Assembly: GCA_947650285.1 (NCBI GenBank)
Contig: CANTFL010001327.1
Coordinates: 310,001 to 374,000 of the forward strand
Direction: 5' to 3'
Origin: Hyaloperonospora brassicae
Taxonomy: Eukaryota > Oomycota > Peronosporomycetes > Peronosporales > Peronosporaceae
Length of the DNA: 64,000 nt
Shown: positions 28,118 through 38,893 of the stretch, in pieces
Layout of the letters: every line of letters starts with the position of its first letter
Numbering within the stretch: position 1 is the stretch's first letter
The notes under the pieces: generated by a model
What the model was told of the DNA's origin: nothing
The model's input: only the letters and a program-made list of their open reading frames with translations
Databases searched by the model: none
Program-made: the position numbers and the translations under genes

Positions 28118-29670
28118 TTAGTGCAAACGCGTGGTGCTTTCTCGTAGCTCGCTGGTACTCGATCTGCCATGTCTTGGTACTGCTGGTACGCGCGGCGCGC
28201 CCAGTTGGGTTATGAGCCAACTGTTGTTGGGTCGCTTGACAATGACAGGTGGTGGCCTCGCCAGGGTAGCGATAGCATAGTCACGGGGATTCTTGACGGG
28301 GAGGGCTGACGTAGCCGATTCGAACGTGGGACCAAAGGTCAGCAATTGTGCTGGTGAACCCGCGTCGCTCACTTCACCAGACTTGGTCGTCATCCATACT
28401 GTCTTGATCGCGGGCAGAGACTTCATGAAATAATCATGGATCAACTGGGCAATCGATTGACGCACAGCGCTCATCTTCAGGTCCTGGAACAAGAGGGGAG
28501 AGCCAAAGATGCGCTCAAAATCAATTCCAACTGTTTTCTTTGCTGAGTCGTATCGGGGAAGACGCCGGCCACGAAGAACTGGTACAGACGGTGACGTCCG
28601 ACAAATTCATCGCGTTGTCCGACATTGGTTCCTCCTTCTAGAAGTACCGCAAACGCATCGACAGCAGCGGCATCGTTCAAGTCGAAAGTAGGAGCAAGTC
28701 GCAACGACATTGCATCATCCCCATCAGCAGTTGTCACCATTATGGGCTGAGCAACCAATTGGCTCATGTATCGGTCTGACAAGGCAGCCACACTCGATCT
28801 ATCGATGACAAGAACCGCATGGGGTCGGACAGTAAGGTGTGCGTTCCAGATCAGCTCCGTCACTTTTCCAGGAAGACCTGATAAACGCCACAACTCATTC
28901 GGAGTCTCAAAGTTACCGAACAGATCAATCACTTCCACTAGCGGAGCTGGTAGCTCGATATCGTTGACCAGACGGAGCAGGGAGTGCCATTGACTAGTAA
29001 GACAGGTCTGCGCGGGGGAGCCGGTACTGGCGAGCTTTTTGGCCAGCATCAGATAGGCGACACGTCGCAAATGCTCTTTGAGCATGACGAGCGAGTTGCA
29101 CCGGTGACCTGCATCCATTCCAATCAGACCCTCGATAGCGTCAGCGCACTGATTCGAGAGAACGGTCGTCACGTCTTCCCAGTTGTACATGTCCACGTCG
29201 AAGATCGTCGCAGCTGACTCGAGACGCCTGACATCGAAGTCTCGAACCACGGGGTAAAAGGCAAACTGTAAACGGGTCGTCTTGTCACCCTCGAGCATCG
29301 GGCGGAACCCGATGGAGTCTGTTTTCTTCGGACGCTTTGTTGCTGGTTTCTTGGGTCTGCGAAGATCCTCGTGCCACACGAGCTCGCACGCGTGATCCGA
29401 GTGCTGCTCCGATAGCCGAGACATGGCCTGCTCACGTGTTTCTCCCTTCCGAGGTCGGACTGAGTGCTGGGGACGCATGTTCCGATCTACTTGGATCGAC
29501 GATGTGGCCTGAGATACAAAGGTTACACTTTTTGTGCGACGGGTGTGCGACGGGTGTGAGACTTGACTTCGCTTTTGGGATTCCTTTGATCGGGATATTG
29601 TATCACCGTCTGGTGCTGTGTGGTTGTGGAAGTTGTTCGATCCGCTTGTGGTGAGACGTTCCTCTTTCAT
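28118..29670 (-). pseudogene. Intronless orphan gene with one frameshift (about 515 codons)
   Basis: The frame runs from an ATG at 29670 and is open to 28477, but its sense changes near a CCCC run (GGGG on the + strand at 28555-28558). From there the next frame is open to a stop at 28118 and reads as a natural continuation (RYDSAKKTVGIDFERIFGSP...). So one inserted or deleted base, real or an assembly error, splits the gene. The first about 90 residues are basic and disordered; the rest is a mixed helical protein rich in Leu and Ala with no motif that I recognise. It is intronless and borders the TE block. A transposon-derived or endogenised viral structural protein is possible, but nothing in the sequence proves it. 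Confidence 0.55.
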
Positions 29671-31289
29671 CAACCGGTTGCACCATGCTTTGGCAAGTAG
29701 GCAAACGCTTAGTAAAGCGAAGCGAATGCAGCGAATCTACGCTGTCGTGATCCAGCTTATAGGGACAGTCCAAACTATGAGCATTTCCACGATAATTCTT
29801 CTGGAAATGGAAGCTCACGTTTCTGTCCAACTGCCTGGACGCGACCGAATTTGGCTGGAAGAGATTTGTGACTCCAAGTCTTGTGCAACTTGTTGATGGA
29901 TGAGTGATGAAGTTGGTAATAGTCATGATGCAACGGGGTGAGCCCGTTACATGAATATTGATATGCATGTATCAATTTTTATATTATCTATTTAGATAGG
30001 GAACCGCTAATGTGCCTTGATTTTTCGCTAATGAACCTTCACCCCGACATTAAAGAAGTCATTAAATTTGATTGTCTCAAATTCTGAAACTAAATAGATG
30101 TTCTTGAACGCTCCTAATTCCAAAAGTTTCACGGTCGATCTCTAAGACACATATCATCGTTACAAGAAGCAGAAGAATTTTTGACCAGCGACGCAGCGCA
30201 AAAGAGCGCGCACTAGGCGAAGTGGGTTTTGCTGCGTGGTGCCTGATCATGATCGTTCTCAAGAGCGCGGAACGGGGTGATAGACCACTCGAGTTTCAGC
30301 GTTTTTTATTTTGGTCAACGAAACAGCTAGGATTGTACGATATCGTCATTCCTCCTCCCGCTCGTCAGGCTTTACCGTCGCTCGTAACTTCCATCGCTCG
30401 TGCTTCAGCTACTGCCCAGAATCTGGCTGCATAATGCCGTCGATTCCATCTCCCTATTCAAGGTCAGCTACTGGGTGCCTCCATGTAAACGCGATCGGAA
30501 GCTGTTCGCCACCGATCAACGTCACGCAGGACATGAGCGGCTAAAGACAAGTCGTCGTTTTCTATACACGTGGACATCTTTGGAGGGTTTAAAAGCAGTA
30601 TAGGTTGATATTAAATCGCTGGCCTGTTCAAGCACGGAAGGATTGAAGCTTGATGGTATGTAAAACGTCGGGCGCTTTGTTTCTCACCTGGGCAACGAAT
30701 TTAATGCCCTCGGTGAGCGTCGATGTGACAAACGTCGTTAATTCTATCGGCTAGATGGATACGCAAGTGTTCGTCTGTGTTGATGACGTGAACGCAGCGA
30801 CGAAAACACAGATGTTTGCAGGATCGATGAAGGTTTGCGATCGCTATGAATTGCTGCCAGCTATGCTGAGCAGCATGCTGCCGTTCAGCGGATTCCTGAC
30901 ACTTGGACACCTGATGATGGACGTGTTTTCGCGCTCCTGTTGATCCGCCATCGTCACCGGCTGCTGTCTCTGCATCGGGGTTTTGATTTGATTGTAGTCC
31001 TGGGAACGGCTGCTGCACTTTGGCTCACCCGCTCTACAGGATGAACGAAATGTGCGAACCGGTGTCCTGCCCTTAGCCGACGATGGTTTATGGCTACGGT
31101 GATATTGGACGTGAGTGTTGTGAGGCATGATGGGGATGGTGTAGTCGGATAATGAACTGATCTTTGCGCTGTGTATGTGATACCGAGAGGCGATGGTGCG
31201 CACGCTGGATCGTATTATCCTATTTATTGCTTATCTTGGATACAGTATTGTTCGAAGAGTAATTTGAGTCAACTTGAACTTGCCGTGAC
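29671..31289. other. Left margin of the transposon block
   Basis: It contains an LTR fragment at 29929 and otherwise AT-rich sequence. Small frames at 30755-30943 (+) and 30844-31203 (-) overlap each other and have no domain, so neither is called. Confidence 0.4.
29929..29990 (+). repeat. Gypsy LTR fragment (5' end only)
   Basis: It begins TGCAACGGGG, followed by GAGCCCGTTACAT and TGTATCAATTT, matching the starts of the LTRs at 31290 and 49865. Similarity fades after about 60 bases, so it is a truncated or diverged copy. Confidence 0.75.
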
Positions 31290-31737
31290 TGCAACGGGGT
31301 GAGCCCGTTACATTAAAATTGATATCTTTGTATCAATTTTGAACAATACCTATTTTGATAATGTTCAATTGACATTACCCGTAAGGAGTAAGGTTGAAGG
31401 AATATTACCACCAAGGGTAATTTTTCTTTGATGGGTTGCTCCACCTGGTAGTTGATGTTCCGTGAACATCAACCAGATTAATCGCCAATCGCTGCTGGAC
31501 GCGCGCAATGGGTGGGAGCAAGAAACACACAGAGGAGATTGTAGGTTATTATAGTCAGCTCAAGACAAAAGATGATTCAGTAAGAAGCTGAACTATAATT
31601 AAATAACAGTTCTACTCTTTGGCTTCGATAGAGCTTCCGAGTTCTGCCTACTTCGCTGCGCTTCCTCACTCCATGTGGACGTGACTTCGGGTGCACAAAA
31701 ACTTGTGTTGAATTGACACAAGGCGTGCTCCGTTACA
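31290..31737 (+). repeat. 5' LTR of Gypsy A
   Basis: It starts TGCAACGGGG and ends CTCCGTTACA. Its 448 bases align along their whole length with the LTR at 49865-50309, with roughly one difference in fifteen by eye. The inner start has an inverted repeat (ACGGG...CCCGT). Confidence 0.9.
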
Positions 31738-31739
31738 CC

Positions 31740-31747
31740 TGGTAGCA
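31740..31747 (+). other. Putative primer-binding site
   Basis: TGGTAGCA lies two bases after the 5' LTR. It matches the start of the complement of the initiator-Met tRNA 3' end, as in many Gypsy elements. Confidence 0.5.
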
Positions 31748-31787
31748 CTTTGTAGTCCGTCCAACGACCACGACCATCTCATCCACC

Positions 31788-33101
31788 ATGAACATGTTGG
31801 ATGACGAGGAGAGATTTTACGCCACGCGTGAGGGCTTTACCCATTTGAGTGACATCGAATGGGGTGCGGTAGGACGTATGAGGTCTACCGTAGGCAAAAC
31901 TCGCCATTAGCGCCATATTGGAGTCTCTTGACAGAGACCAACAACATGCCGCTATAGCCAGGTTCATTCAAAATGAACTTGTCGCCGAAAGAAAGAAAGT
32001 AGCCTCGCTTCACCAGCAAGGCTCTCAACAGGACGAGCAGTTGAGAGACCTCGGTGCTCAACAGACATAGATGTTGAGACAGCAGCAATTCCATGCTGTT
32101 GTGGGTGGGACAACACACATGCGTCGTCCCGAAATCTTGAAGGTCGATATCTCTGAGTACAGAAGAGTCGAGGAAGACTAACTATTGTTATGGAATGTCG
32201 GACTAGACAGATCCATAAAGGACCGTCGTATCGACGATGAGCAGATGAAACTCACATTTACTTAAGTCCACTTGGCGGGACGTGCCAAGACTTGGGCCTT
32301 AGGGCTCGTGATGAGCGACCATATGCTTTTGAGTCTCTAGAATCCTTTAAGACCCGGCTTAAGCAGACGTTTGAACCGCCACGGGCTGAGTTCAGGGCTC
32401 GTTCAGAGCTCCTGAAACTCAAGCAGGGTAAGCGTGATGTGCACGCTTACGCTCAGCATATACGACTCCTTGCGAGTAGTTTAACTGCCAACCCAGTACA
32501 TGAGCACACGTTGATTACTGTGTTCATGCAACGTCTCGCAGATGGGACCTTCAGGAACCACCTATTCCGCTTGGAACTGGATACGCCTGAAGAAGCAATC
32601 TCAGCTGCGGAACAGGAAGGATTTAGCATCATACAGGCTCATGCTAGCTCGAGCTCTTATCGTCCATCGATACGGCAAGAGACTAGAGGTCCAGAAACCA
32701 TGGACCTCTGCTCTGTTGAGAGCGAGAGACCTCTCTCATCGAACAACAAGCAACTTCAGAAGTGCAATAGCTGTCAGAAGTTAGGGCACTACGCATACGA
32801 GTGTAGTGCCCCACGCCCAATACCAAACAGTACTGAGCGAAATGATCGGCCATTTTACAAAAAGGGCAATGGGCGTAGGTTCAACGCTGTTGCGAAACCG
32901 CAACAGCGAAGCGGAGGATCAAAAATGGACGAAGCCAGTAGGGGTGGAGCGCCCTACTTTTCCAGCAACTGTGGAGAAGCGCAGAGAAAGAATGATGGAA
33001 AGGTGGATTTTGCGAGCCGCATTAAGTGCGAAATCAATTTGATTGGTGGAGAGCGCTCGGAGATGGGCCCGTTGGCACGAAGGATGGGACCGACAGACTG
33101 A
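31788..33101 (+). pseudogene. gag pseudogene of Gypsy A
   Basis: An ATG at 31788 opens MNMLDDEERFYATREGF, but a TAG follows at 31908. Later sense segments with stops and at least one frameshift lead into a long open frame from about 32292. That frame contains the gag helices (ESLESFKTRLKQTFEPP, AYAQHIRLLASSL) and a CCHC zinc knuckle, CNSCQKLGHYAYEC. Gag forms the virus-like particle and packages the RNA; this copy cannot make an intact product. Confidence 0.85.
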
Positions 33102-33475
33102 GTGAAGGAAAACGATGTTGAAGTTATGCGGATTGCTCTAATTAAAGGACAAGAAGGAGTATCGTCACAGATCGACGATTGACCGATCGCGATCCGCGAT
33201 CAAGGTCTTGGATCACCAAATTACAAAGACCGGTTTACTCAAGAGTTGAACATCATCCAGATTACGTAATCGATAACGACAATGGATAATGGGTGAATAC
33301 GGAAGCAGGCTAGAGGAGTGGATCGTCAAAGTCATGAAACCTGCGAGGTCCCAGAAGTGACGGCGATTTGACGTTGAATGCCCGATCAAAGACTCGATAA
33401 ATTGATCACGATCCATCCTGGGTGTATAACGCTTGATTGTGTGGACACATAATTGGTGTGGACCATATAACGCGA

Positions 33476-33491
33476 TCCATTACCCGAGTGA
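33476..33491. repeat. Left copy of a 16-bp putative target-site duplication
   Basis: TCCATTACCCGAGTGA here is repeated exactly at 41521-41536, flanking the non-LTR element. Confidence 0.65.
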
Positions 33492-33800
33492 GGGGGAAAT
33501 AAGTTTCATGACACTGTTATCCATAAAAAAGCCTTGCTACCGTACTACGTTTGTCAAAGGTAGAGAGGTAAATCAGAAGTGATACTCAGAAAGTAGTCCA
33601 ACGAAAAAAGTGAGAGGATTTAAGGGTGAGTAGCTATAGAAAAAGAGGAAGGGCAACCAAGGAAGAGGCGAAGAGAAGCACGACAACCAAAAGAGCGGGA
33701 ACGGCAAATGGAAGTGAAGATTGCCCGGGGTTATGTGAAGACCACCCGGAAAGGCAGACCAGCCTACAGTGCCGATGCACCGCGCACAGAAGTCATGTCT

Positions 33801-33867
33801 TTTCGGTTTAGTGGTTAGGCGCCACGAGTTAGCGGAGGTGGCGCGGGTTCAAACCCCGCCCACACCA
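33801..33867 (+). tRNA. tRNA-like sequence with pol III boxes (pseudogene or SINE-derived)
   Basis: An A-box-like TTTAGTGGTTAGG precedes a perfect T-arm: stem GCGGG/CCCGC around TTCAAAC, that is a B box GGTTCAAAC at 33846-33854, followed by an ACACCA end. The 5' acceptor strand does not pair with the 3' end, and the anticodon arm is abnormal (stem GCGCCAC/GTGGCGC around a 12-base loop). It is therefore a decayed tRNA or the head of a tRNA-derived SINE rather than a working tRNA. Confidence 0.4.
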
Positions 33868-34397
33868 AGAGCTTGAACATCGAAACTGTTTACAGTAAAC
33901 ACCTCCGGGTGCTGTCGTGTGGGAGTAGTTACTTGACCCTTGTACGAAAAAGGACGTCCGTAACCCAAGTCCGCTTGGGGTCACACTGTAAACTCCTATA
34001 GGAGGCGGCCGGTAGTAGTACCGTAACGGTAGTAGTCGGAGGCGTTAGGGGTAAAGCACATCAATAGTACCCTGATCCCTTCAAAACGACTTCGCAACAA
34101 GTGACTCATATCGGCGTAAGCCGTGGTCACAAACAGGCGCAAATAGCAATTCGATAGTCCAAAATGAAAAAATCATACGAAAGGTTCCATGTCAGTGGCG
34201 AGTGCAAAAGGCAATGTACAATGCGAGGACGGAACTTGGCCAAGTAAGCCGTCGCAGAGAAAGGAGCCACAGAGTTATGCAGGATAAATAAATGCCATTG
34301 CATACTGAAAGAGGGGTCCGCGGGTAGGCGAAGGTATAGAGTGCCGCAATGTAACTGGAGTAGCCAACCGATAAAGTGCGGAATGGCAGGGGACACC

Positions 34398-36976
34398 CTA
34401 AAATACCGCATCTCTAGGTCGACCTGGCAATCCAGCTTCAGGCAGGGATCCGGTAGGCCGAAACTGCCTCAGATGTAGAGCAGAGAGCAAAGTGAGGAGT
34501 TGCCGCAATGTGATACTGGAATGACGTAAGCTGCGGCTGGCCAAGTCTTGAGAAAACCAGTCGGTATGGATACAAACAACAGCGTGAATCCGAGCTTGAC
34601 TACCCAGAAGGTACGACGCAGCGTTATCAAACCGAATATCATTCCGATGAATCCAAAGACAGCGAAGGATGACCACCCGAACAATATGAAAAATCACGAA
34701 AATACTAAATCCATACGATAGCTGCGCACCCGGTGTCGGCACCACATGGAATAGCAGAACCGACCGCCAGTCGAGCGGGGAACCAAACAGAGGTGCAAAA
34801 AGATTGAGCCAGGGGGCCCAAACTTGAGTCGCAAAGGGACAGTACCAAAAAAGATGAGGCGCCGTCTCCAGAACACCACAGCCATGATGGCAAAGAACGG
34901 CAGCCCCGGGAAGGTGTTGTAACCGGTATCCCAGATAGAGAGTGTTGTGCTGGAGACGGTAAAGGAAGTCGGCATAAACCGGCAGTAATATTTCCGCATC
35001 TTAGAGTCTCGAGTCCACATAGCAGGCCGTGGGCCCGAGTCGAGGCCCGAACGGGACAGCGGAAACACGGGGGCGGCCACTTTGTCAATAAGTATTCGAA
35101 TGCGCGCCACACTGAGGTCAGCCAAGTCAAAAGCACCAAAACGCCAGCAATGGAATGCGCTGAAATAGCGAGGTGGTTGAATCGGGCCGATAGGGTAAGT
35201 ACATGAAGGCGCCAAATGGCAGTGAATACGAGCCAGAAAAGCGGAACAAGCTCCAATTCCAGAGACTCGGCACCTGCTGAAGTAGCGGAGATAGAGGGAG
35301 AACGTAGTCCCCGTAATCGAAGCACCACAAGCGCGAAACAAATCATAGGGCCGATGAAATTTGAGCTCGGCTAAGAGAGTCGTCAATACGGACCGCCGGT
35401 AATTCCCAGACAGTGGGCGTCCAGTAGTTTCTGAAGTGAGGTCAGTATTGACAAGTACCGGCGCGGTAAGTTTGTCAAACCTATTATTCATGCGGATGAC
35501 CGATGGGCGTGGACGGGTATGCCAGACAAATAGGGCCGAATGCCAGTAGGGCTCTGAGGCTGACCAGCGGCGAGGCGACGGCCACATTGGAGAACCTGGG
35601 CCGGTCGCAATTGGCGCATAAATTATGTCAAAATCATGTACATAAGGAGAGATAGCTTGATCGAACAGGCGAATGACAAATTCCACCCACGTGGGAAGGC
35701 CCATAAAAGTGTGAGCCCTGGCCGCCAAAATAACTTTGCATAGTACATGGGCTTGTAAGCTATGGACCATGTCGCAGACCTCAGTGAGGCCTAAGCCGCC
35801 TTGTCCAGGGGGAAGAAACCACCAGTCTTTAGACAAAGCAATTTTAGACTTATCCTCGCAGATAAAGCGCGATATGAGGCGGGTGACTTGATCTTGAAAA
35901 CCAGTCGCGGAAACGTGACAGACACTGGCCGAGTACCAGAGTATGGGTAAAATAATTTGCTGCAGAATCACCACTTGGCCCCGAAGGGTGCACGCGCGGT
36001 GAGACCAAAGGGAACAGCGCGTCTGCATGTCGGCCAGCAAATGCTGGAGCCGGGCAGTAGGGCAAAGCAGAGGTCCGTAGTAAATACCAACGAGCTTGGT
36101 CCGCCCGCAGGAGCCCACGACATCAACTCCCAATTGTTCGAGGTCGAGACGAAGAGGCTCAGAATACTCAGACCAGGGCCGAAATGGCAGCACCACTGTC
36201 TTTGCCTTATTGAGCCGCATGCAGGTCGCCGAGCAAAAAGTCTTGACGTAACCGAGAAAGTCTGGAGTGAGGCGAAGGTCGTGCAGCAGACCGGTACAGT
36301 CGTCTGCAAAACTGATTACCGGATGCGTCGAAGAACCACAACGGAGTCCTTTACCCTGTAGGTTGACGCGAATATAGTTCAGTAAAGGCTCAATAAAAAG
36401 GACAAATAACGCCGGCGATAAGGGGTCTCCCTGGCGAACCTCTGCCCCTAATTCAAACATGAACAAAGGGCAGCCGCTGAACATCAAGGTAACAAGGGTG
36501 TTGGGATATAGAACCTTTATCCAACATCGAAAGGTAGACCCGAACCCAAAGTGCATAAGCACCATGTCTAAAGCCGGCCAAACAACGCTATCAAAAGCTT
36601 TGGCGAAATAAAGTAAAACAGCCCCAGTCGGTGAAGCGGAATCTGATTAGAGGGAAGCAAGCGCTTGGAACCGACGATGGGCTGTCCGAATATCGCGCCC
36701 CGGCACAAATCCATATTGATACGAATGCAAGAGAAAGCCCAAAACCCGACCAAGCCGGTGAGCTAGAATTTTGGGTCCCAATTTAGCGTCCACCATAAGG
36801 AGGGAAATAGGGCGATAATTGTTGGGCGACGAGCGGTCGCCCTTTTTATAGAGCAGCGAAATTTGAGTTTGTCGCTGGAACTTAGTCATCTTGCCCTTGA
36901 GAAATTGGGCGACGTAGACCACCTCGATAATGCGGATCCAAATGGGCAAGTCGACGTGGTAGTAATCAAGCGGCAA
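34398..36976 (-). pseudogene. Reverse transcriptase and zinc-binding region of non-LTR element 1
   Basis: Reading leftwards, KGDRSSPNNYRPISLL and YGFVPGRDI are RT motifs at the start, then a frame break near 36600, EVRQGDPLSPALFVLF, and the catalytic FADD at 36299-36310 (FADD in place of the usual YADD). The thumb follows. Near 34920-34850, in another frame, a C-x3-C...H-x4-C zinc-binding segment of the zf-RVT type is recognisable. The enzyme would copy element RNA at a nicked target. Frameshifts between these parts mean no functional enzyme. Confidence 0.85.
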
Positions 36977-37052
36977 GCCATCCGGTCCTGGCGTCTTACC
37001 GAGCGCAGTGTGTTTCAGAGCCCATAAGAAGTCGCTTGCTGTTAAGGGGCAG

Positions 37053-37465
37053 TGTAACGGGGCAGCCCGTTACATGGAAATTGCCATTTGAGAGATAATG
37101 ACAATAAAAAATATTATGTTGAATATTCTTTAAACAATATCACCAATAGTGGTGATATTGATGGGTCGACCAAAGAGTCTGCTCATTGGTTGATATCTTG
37201 ACGATATTAACCCACCAATCACTGCAAGACGCGCGCTATAAGTGGTGAGTGGACGTCGACATACATTCAGTTAGATTAGTATAATTAAGTGAAGTTAAAC
37301 CGAGAGACAGTAGTTAAAGACTTAATTATATTAATATAACAGTTCTACTTTTCCCTAAGACAGTGTTGCCTCTGTCTTACCTACCGCTTACTCGGTTGCC
37401 TCGTGTACGCTTGTCGGTGCACGATACTCTTGCGTTAAGTTCACGCAAGGGTGTGCCCCGTTACA
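37053..37465 (+). repeat. Solo Gypsy LTR inside non-LTR element 1
   Basis: It begins TGTAACGGGG and ends CCCCGTTACA, a perfect 10-base terminal inverted repeat. It is flanked on both sides by GGCAG (37048-37052 and 37466-37470), a clean 5-base target duplication. The 413-base sequence is related to, but clearly diverged from, the LTRs at 31290 and 49865, and is closer to the one at 60338. It marks a former full element removed by LTR-LTR recombination. Confidence 0.93.
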
Positions 37466-37678
37466 GGCAGTCCAAATAAGTCTGTTTTGTCGGAGACAAG
37501 CGTGGTGTAGTGTCCTTTAACAACCGAGAAAGGCCCATGCGTTCCCAAGGAGGCCGCGCATGCTGGTATTCGCGGGAAGGCGAGCAGTATATACCATACC
37601 AATATTCGTTAAATGTAGAACAGGGAGAGTCCAAATCGTCCGCCGAGTCCACAGGGATAGGTGATTTGTGAAGAACCT

Positions 37679-37690
37679 GGGGGGGGGGGG
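37679..37690. repeat. G12 homopolymer
   Basis: Twelve consecutive G, soon followed by an A run, inside non-LTR element 1. It is a likely site of sequencing or assembly length error. Confidence 0.9.
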
Positions 37691-38039
37691 TAGAAAAAAA
37701 TAATCGTGAGCAACGCTCAGTAGATTAAATGTCGGAGGCGAATTTGCGCCGAGACGCTAACTGCACGGACTCCTCTACTTTTACGGATAGGGTCGCCTGC
37801 GCAGAAGCAATAGCGGAAGAAAGGTCCACCGAAGGGTCCAAAGCCTGCCGATGGCGAAGTCGGTTGACGGTTAGGTGGAGATCTTCGATAGCACGTAGAC
37901 GTGCATTCTTTTGGATGAGAAACAACCAGCGAAGAAAGATGGAGTCTTGCCGTTTCTGCTCATCGAGAAAGCATCCGGGATTCGAGCGCCGCAACATTGG
38001 ATTAAATGACGCAGCAAGTCGGACTAAGGAAGTACGTAA

Positions 38040-38460
38040 TTATTCCTGAGCCTCAGGCAAGTGGATAACCCATGAAGGGCATTTCCAAGGGGCACGACCC
38101 GGAGGCTTAAAGGCATTTATGCCGAGACGAAAGGATAAACCAATGTGATCCCCCGTTCCAAATTTAGCCATAAAAATGTGGGAAACCGTTTTAAAAACGG
38201 AGCGAAAAATTCCATAATTCACAAAAAGATTGTCAATGCGAGAAGCACGAATCGGATTGGTGAACTCTTGAACGTCGGGATGCTGAAGTCGCCACGGGCC
38301 GACCAATCGTAATGCCGACATCCAACTAAGAAACTCGTTTTGGCCTTGAAGGCGAGACCGATGGGTTGAACGGGCCTGGTCCAATTGAGAGGAAAGAATC
38401 GTGTTGAAGTCTCCATAACAATGTGATGGGCTTCATCCTCGAAGTGACGAGGTAGGGTCG
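38040..38460 (-). pseudogene. APE-type endonuclease remains of non-LTR element 1
   Basis: Two overlapping frames carry the end of an exonuclease-endonuclease-phosphatase domain: a loop ending in ASRIDNLFVN, then TGDHIGLSFRL, which corresponds to the family SDH motif region. The domain nicks target DNA to prime reverse transcription. It is frameshifted and truncated at its N-terminus. Confidence 0.65.
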
Positions 38461-38893
38461 AAAAAAATTGCGGGCGGTGCTTCGGGGAGGCAGGGCATAT
38501 ATGACATGAATGTAGGTACGAATCGAGTCCAGCGTTACCGCAACCAGTACATAGCAGGAGAGAAGCAGAGCAGAATTGACGTAGCGGGAAGTAACATCGT
38601 CGAGAGCACGAATTGAACAGGTCGGGGTTTAAAGCAAGCCCACACCCGCCATCCCAGTGAAGGAGGTCATGTTGTCTTGGGACTAAAAACTTGAATTGAG
38701 CCGGGAAGCAGTTTGCCAGAGGTTTATGAACCTATAAAAGCTCTTAATTCCAGTAAAAAGGGTCTCTTGGAGGCCGACCAGGTGGAAATTGTTAGAATAA
38801 TAGATTAAAGTCGAAAGCGTGATGGCATTGCAGCCATTGAAGTTAATCGAATAGCCCCGAAGGGATTAAGGCTCCTAAGGGTAAATCGTTAGG

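Noticed and set aside
30701..31203. Overlapping small frames on both strands left of the Gypsy LTR
   Set aside because: Neither has a domain or a convincing start, and they contradict each other.
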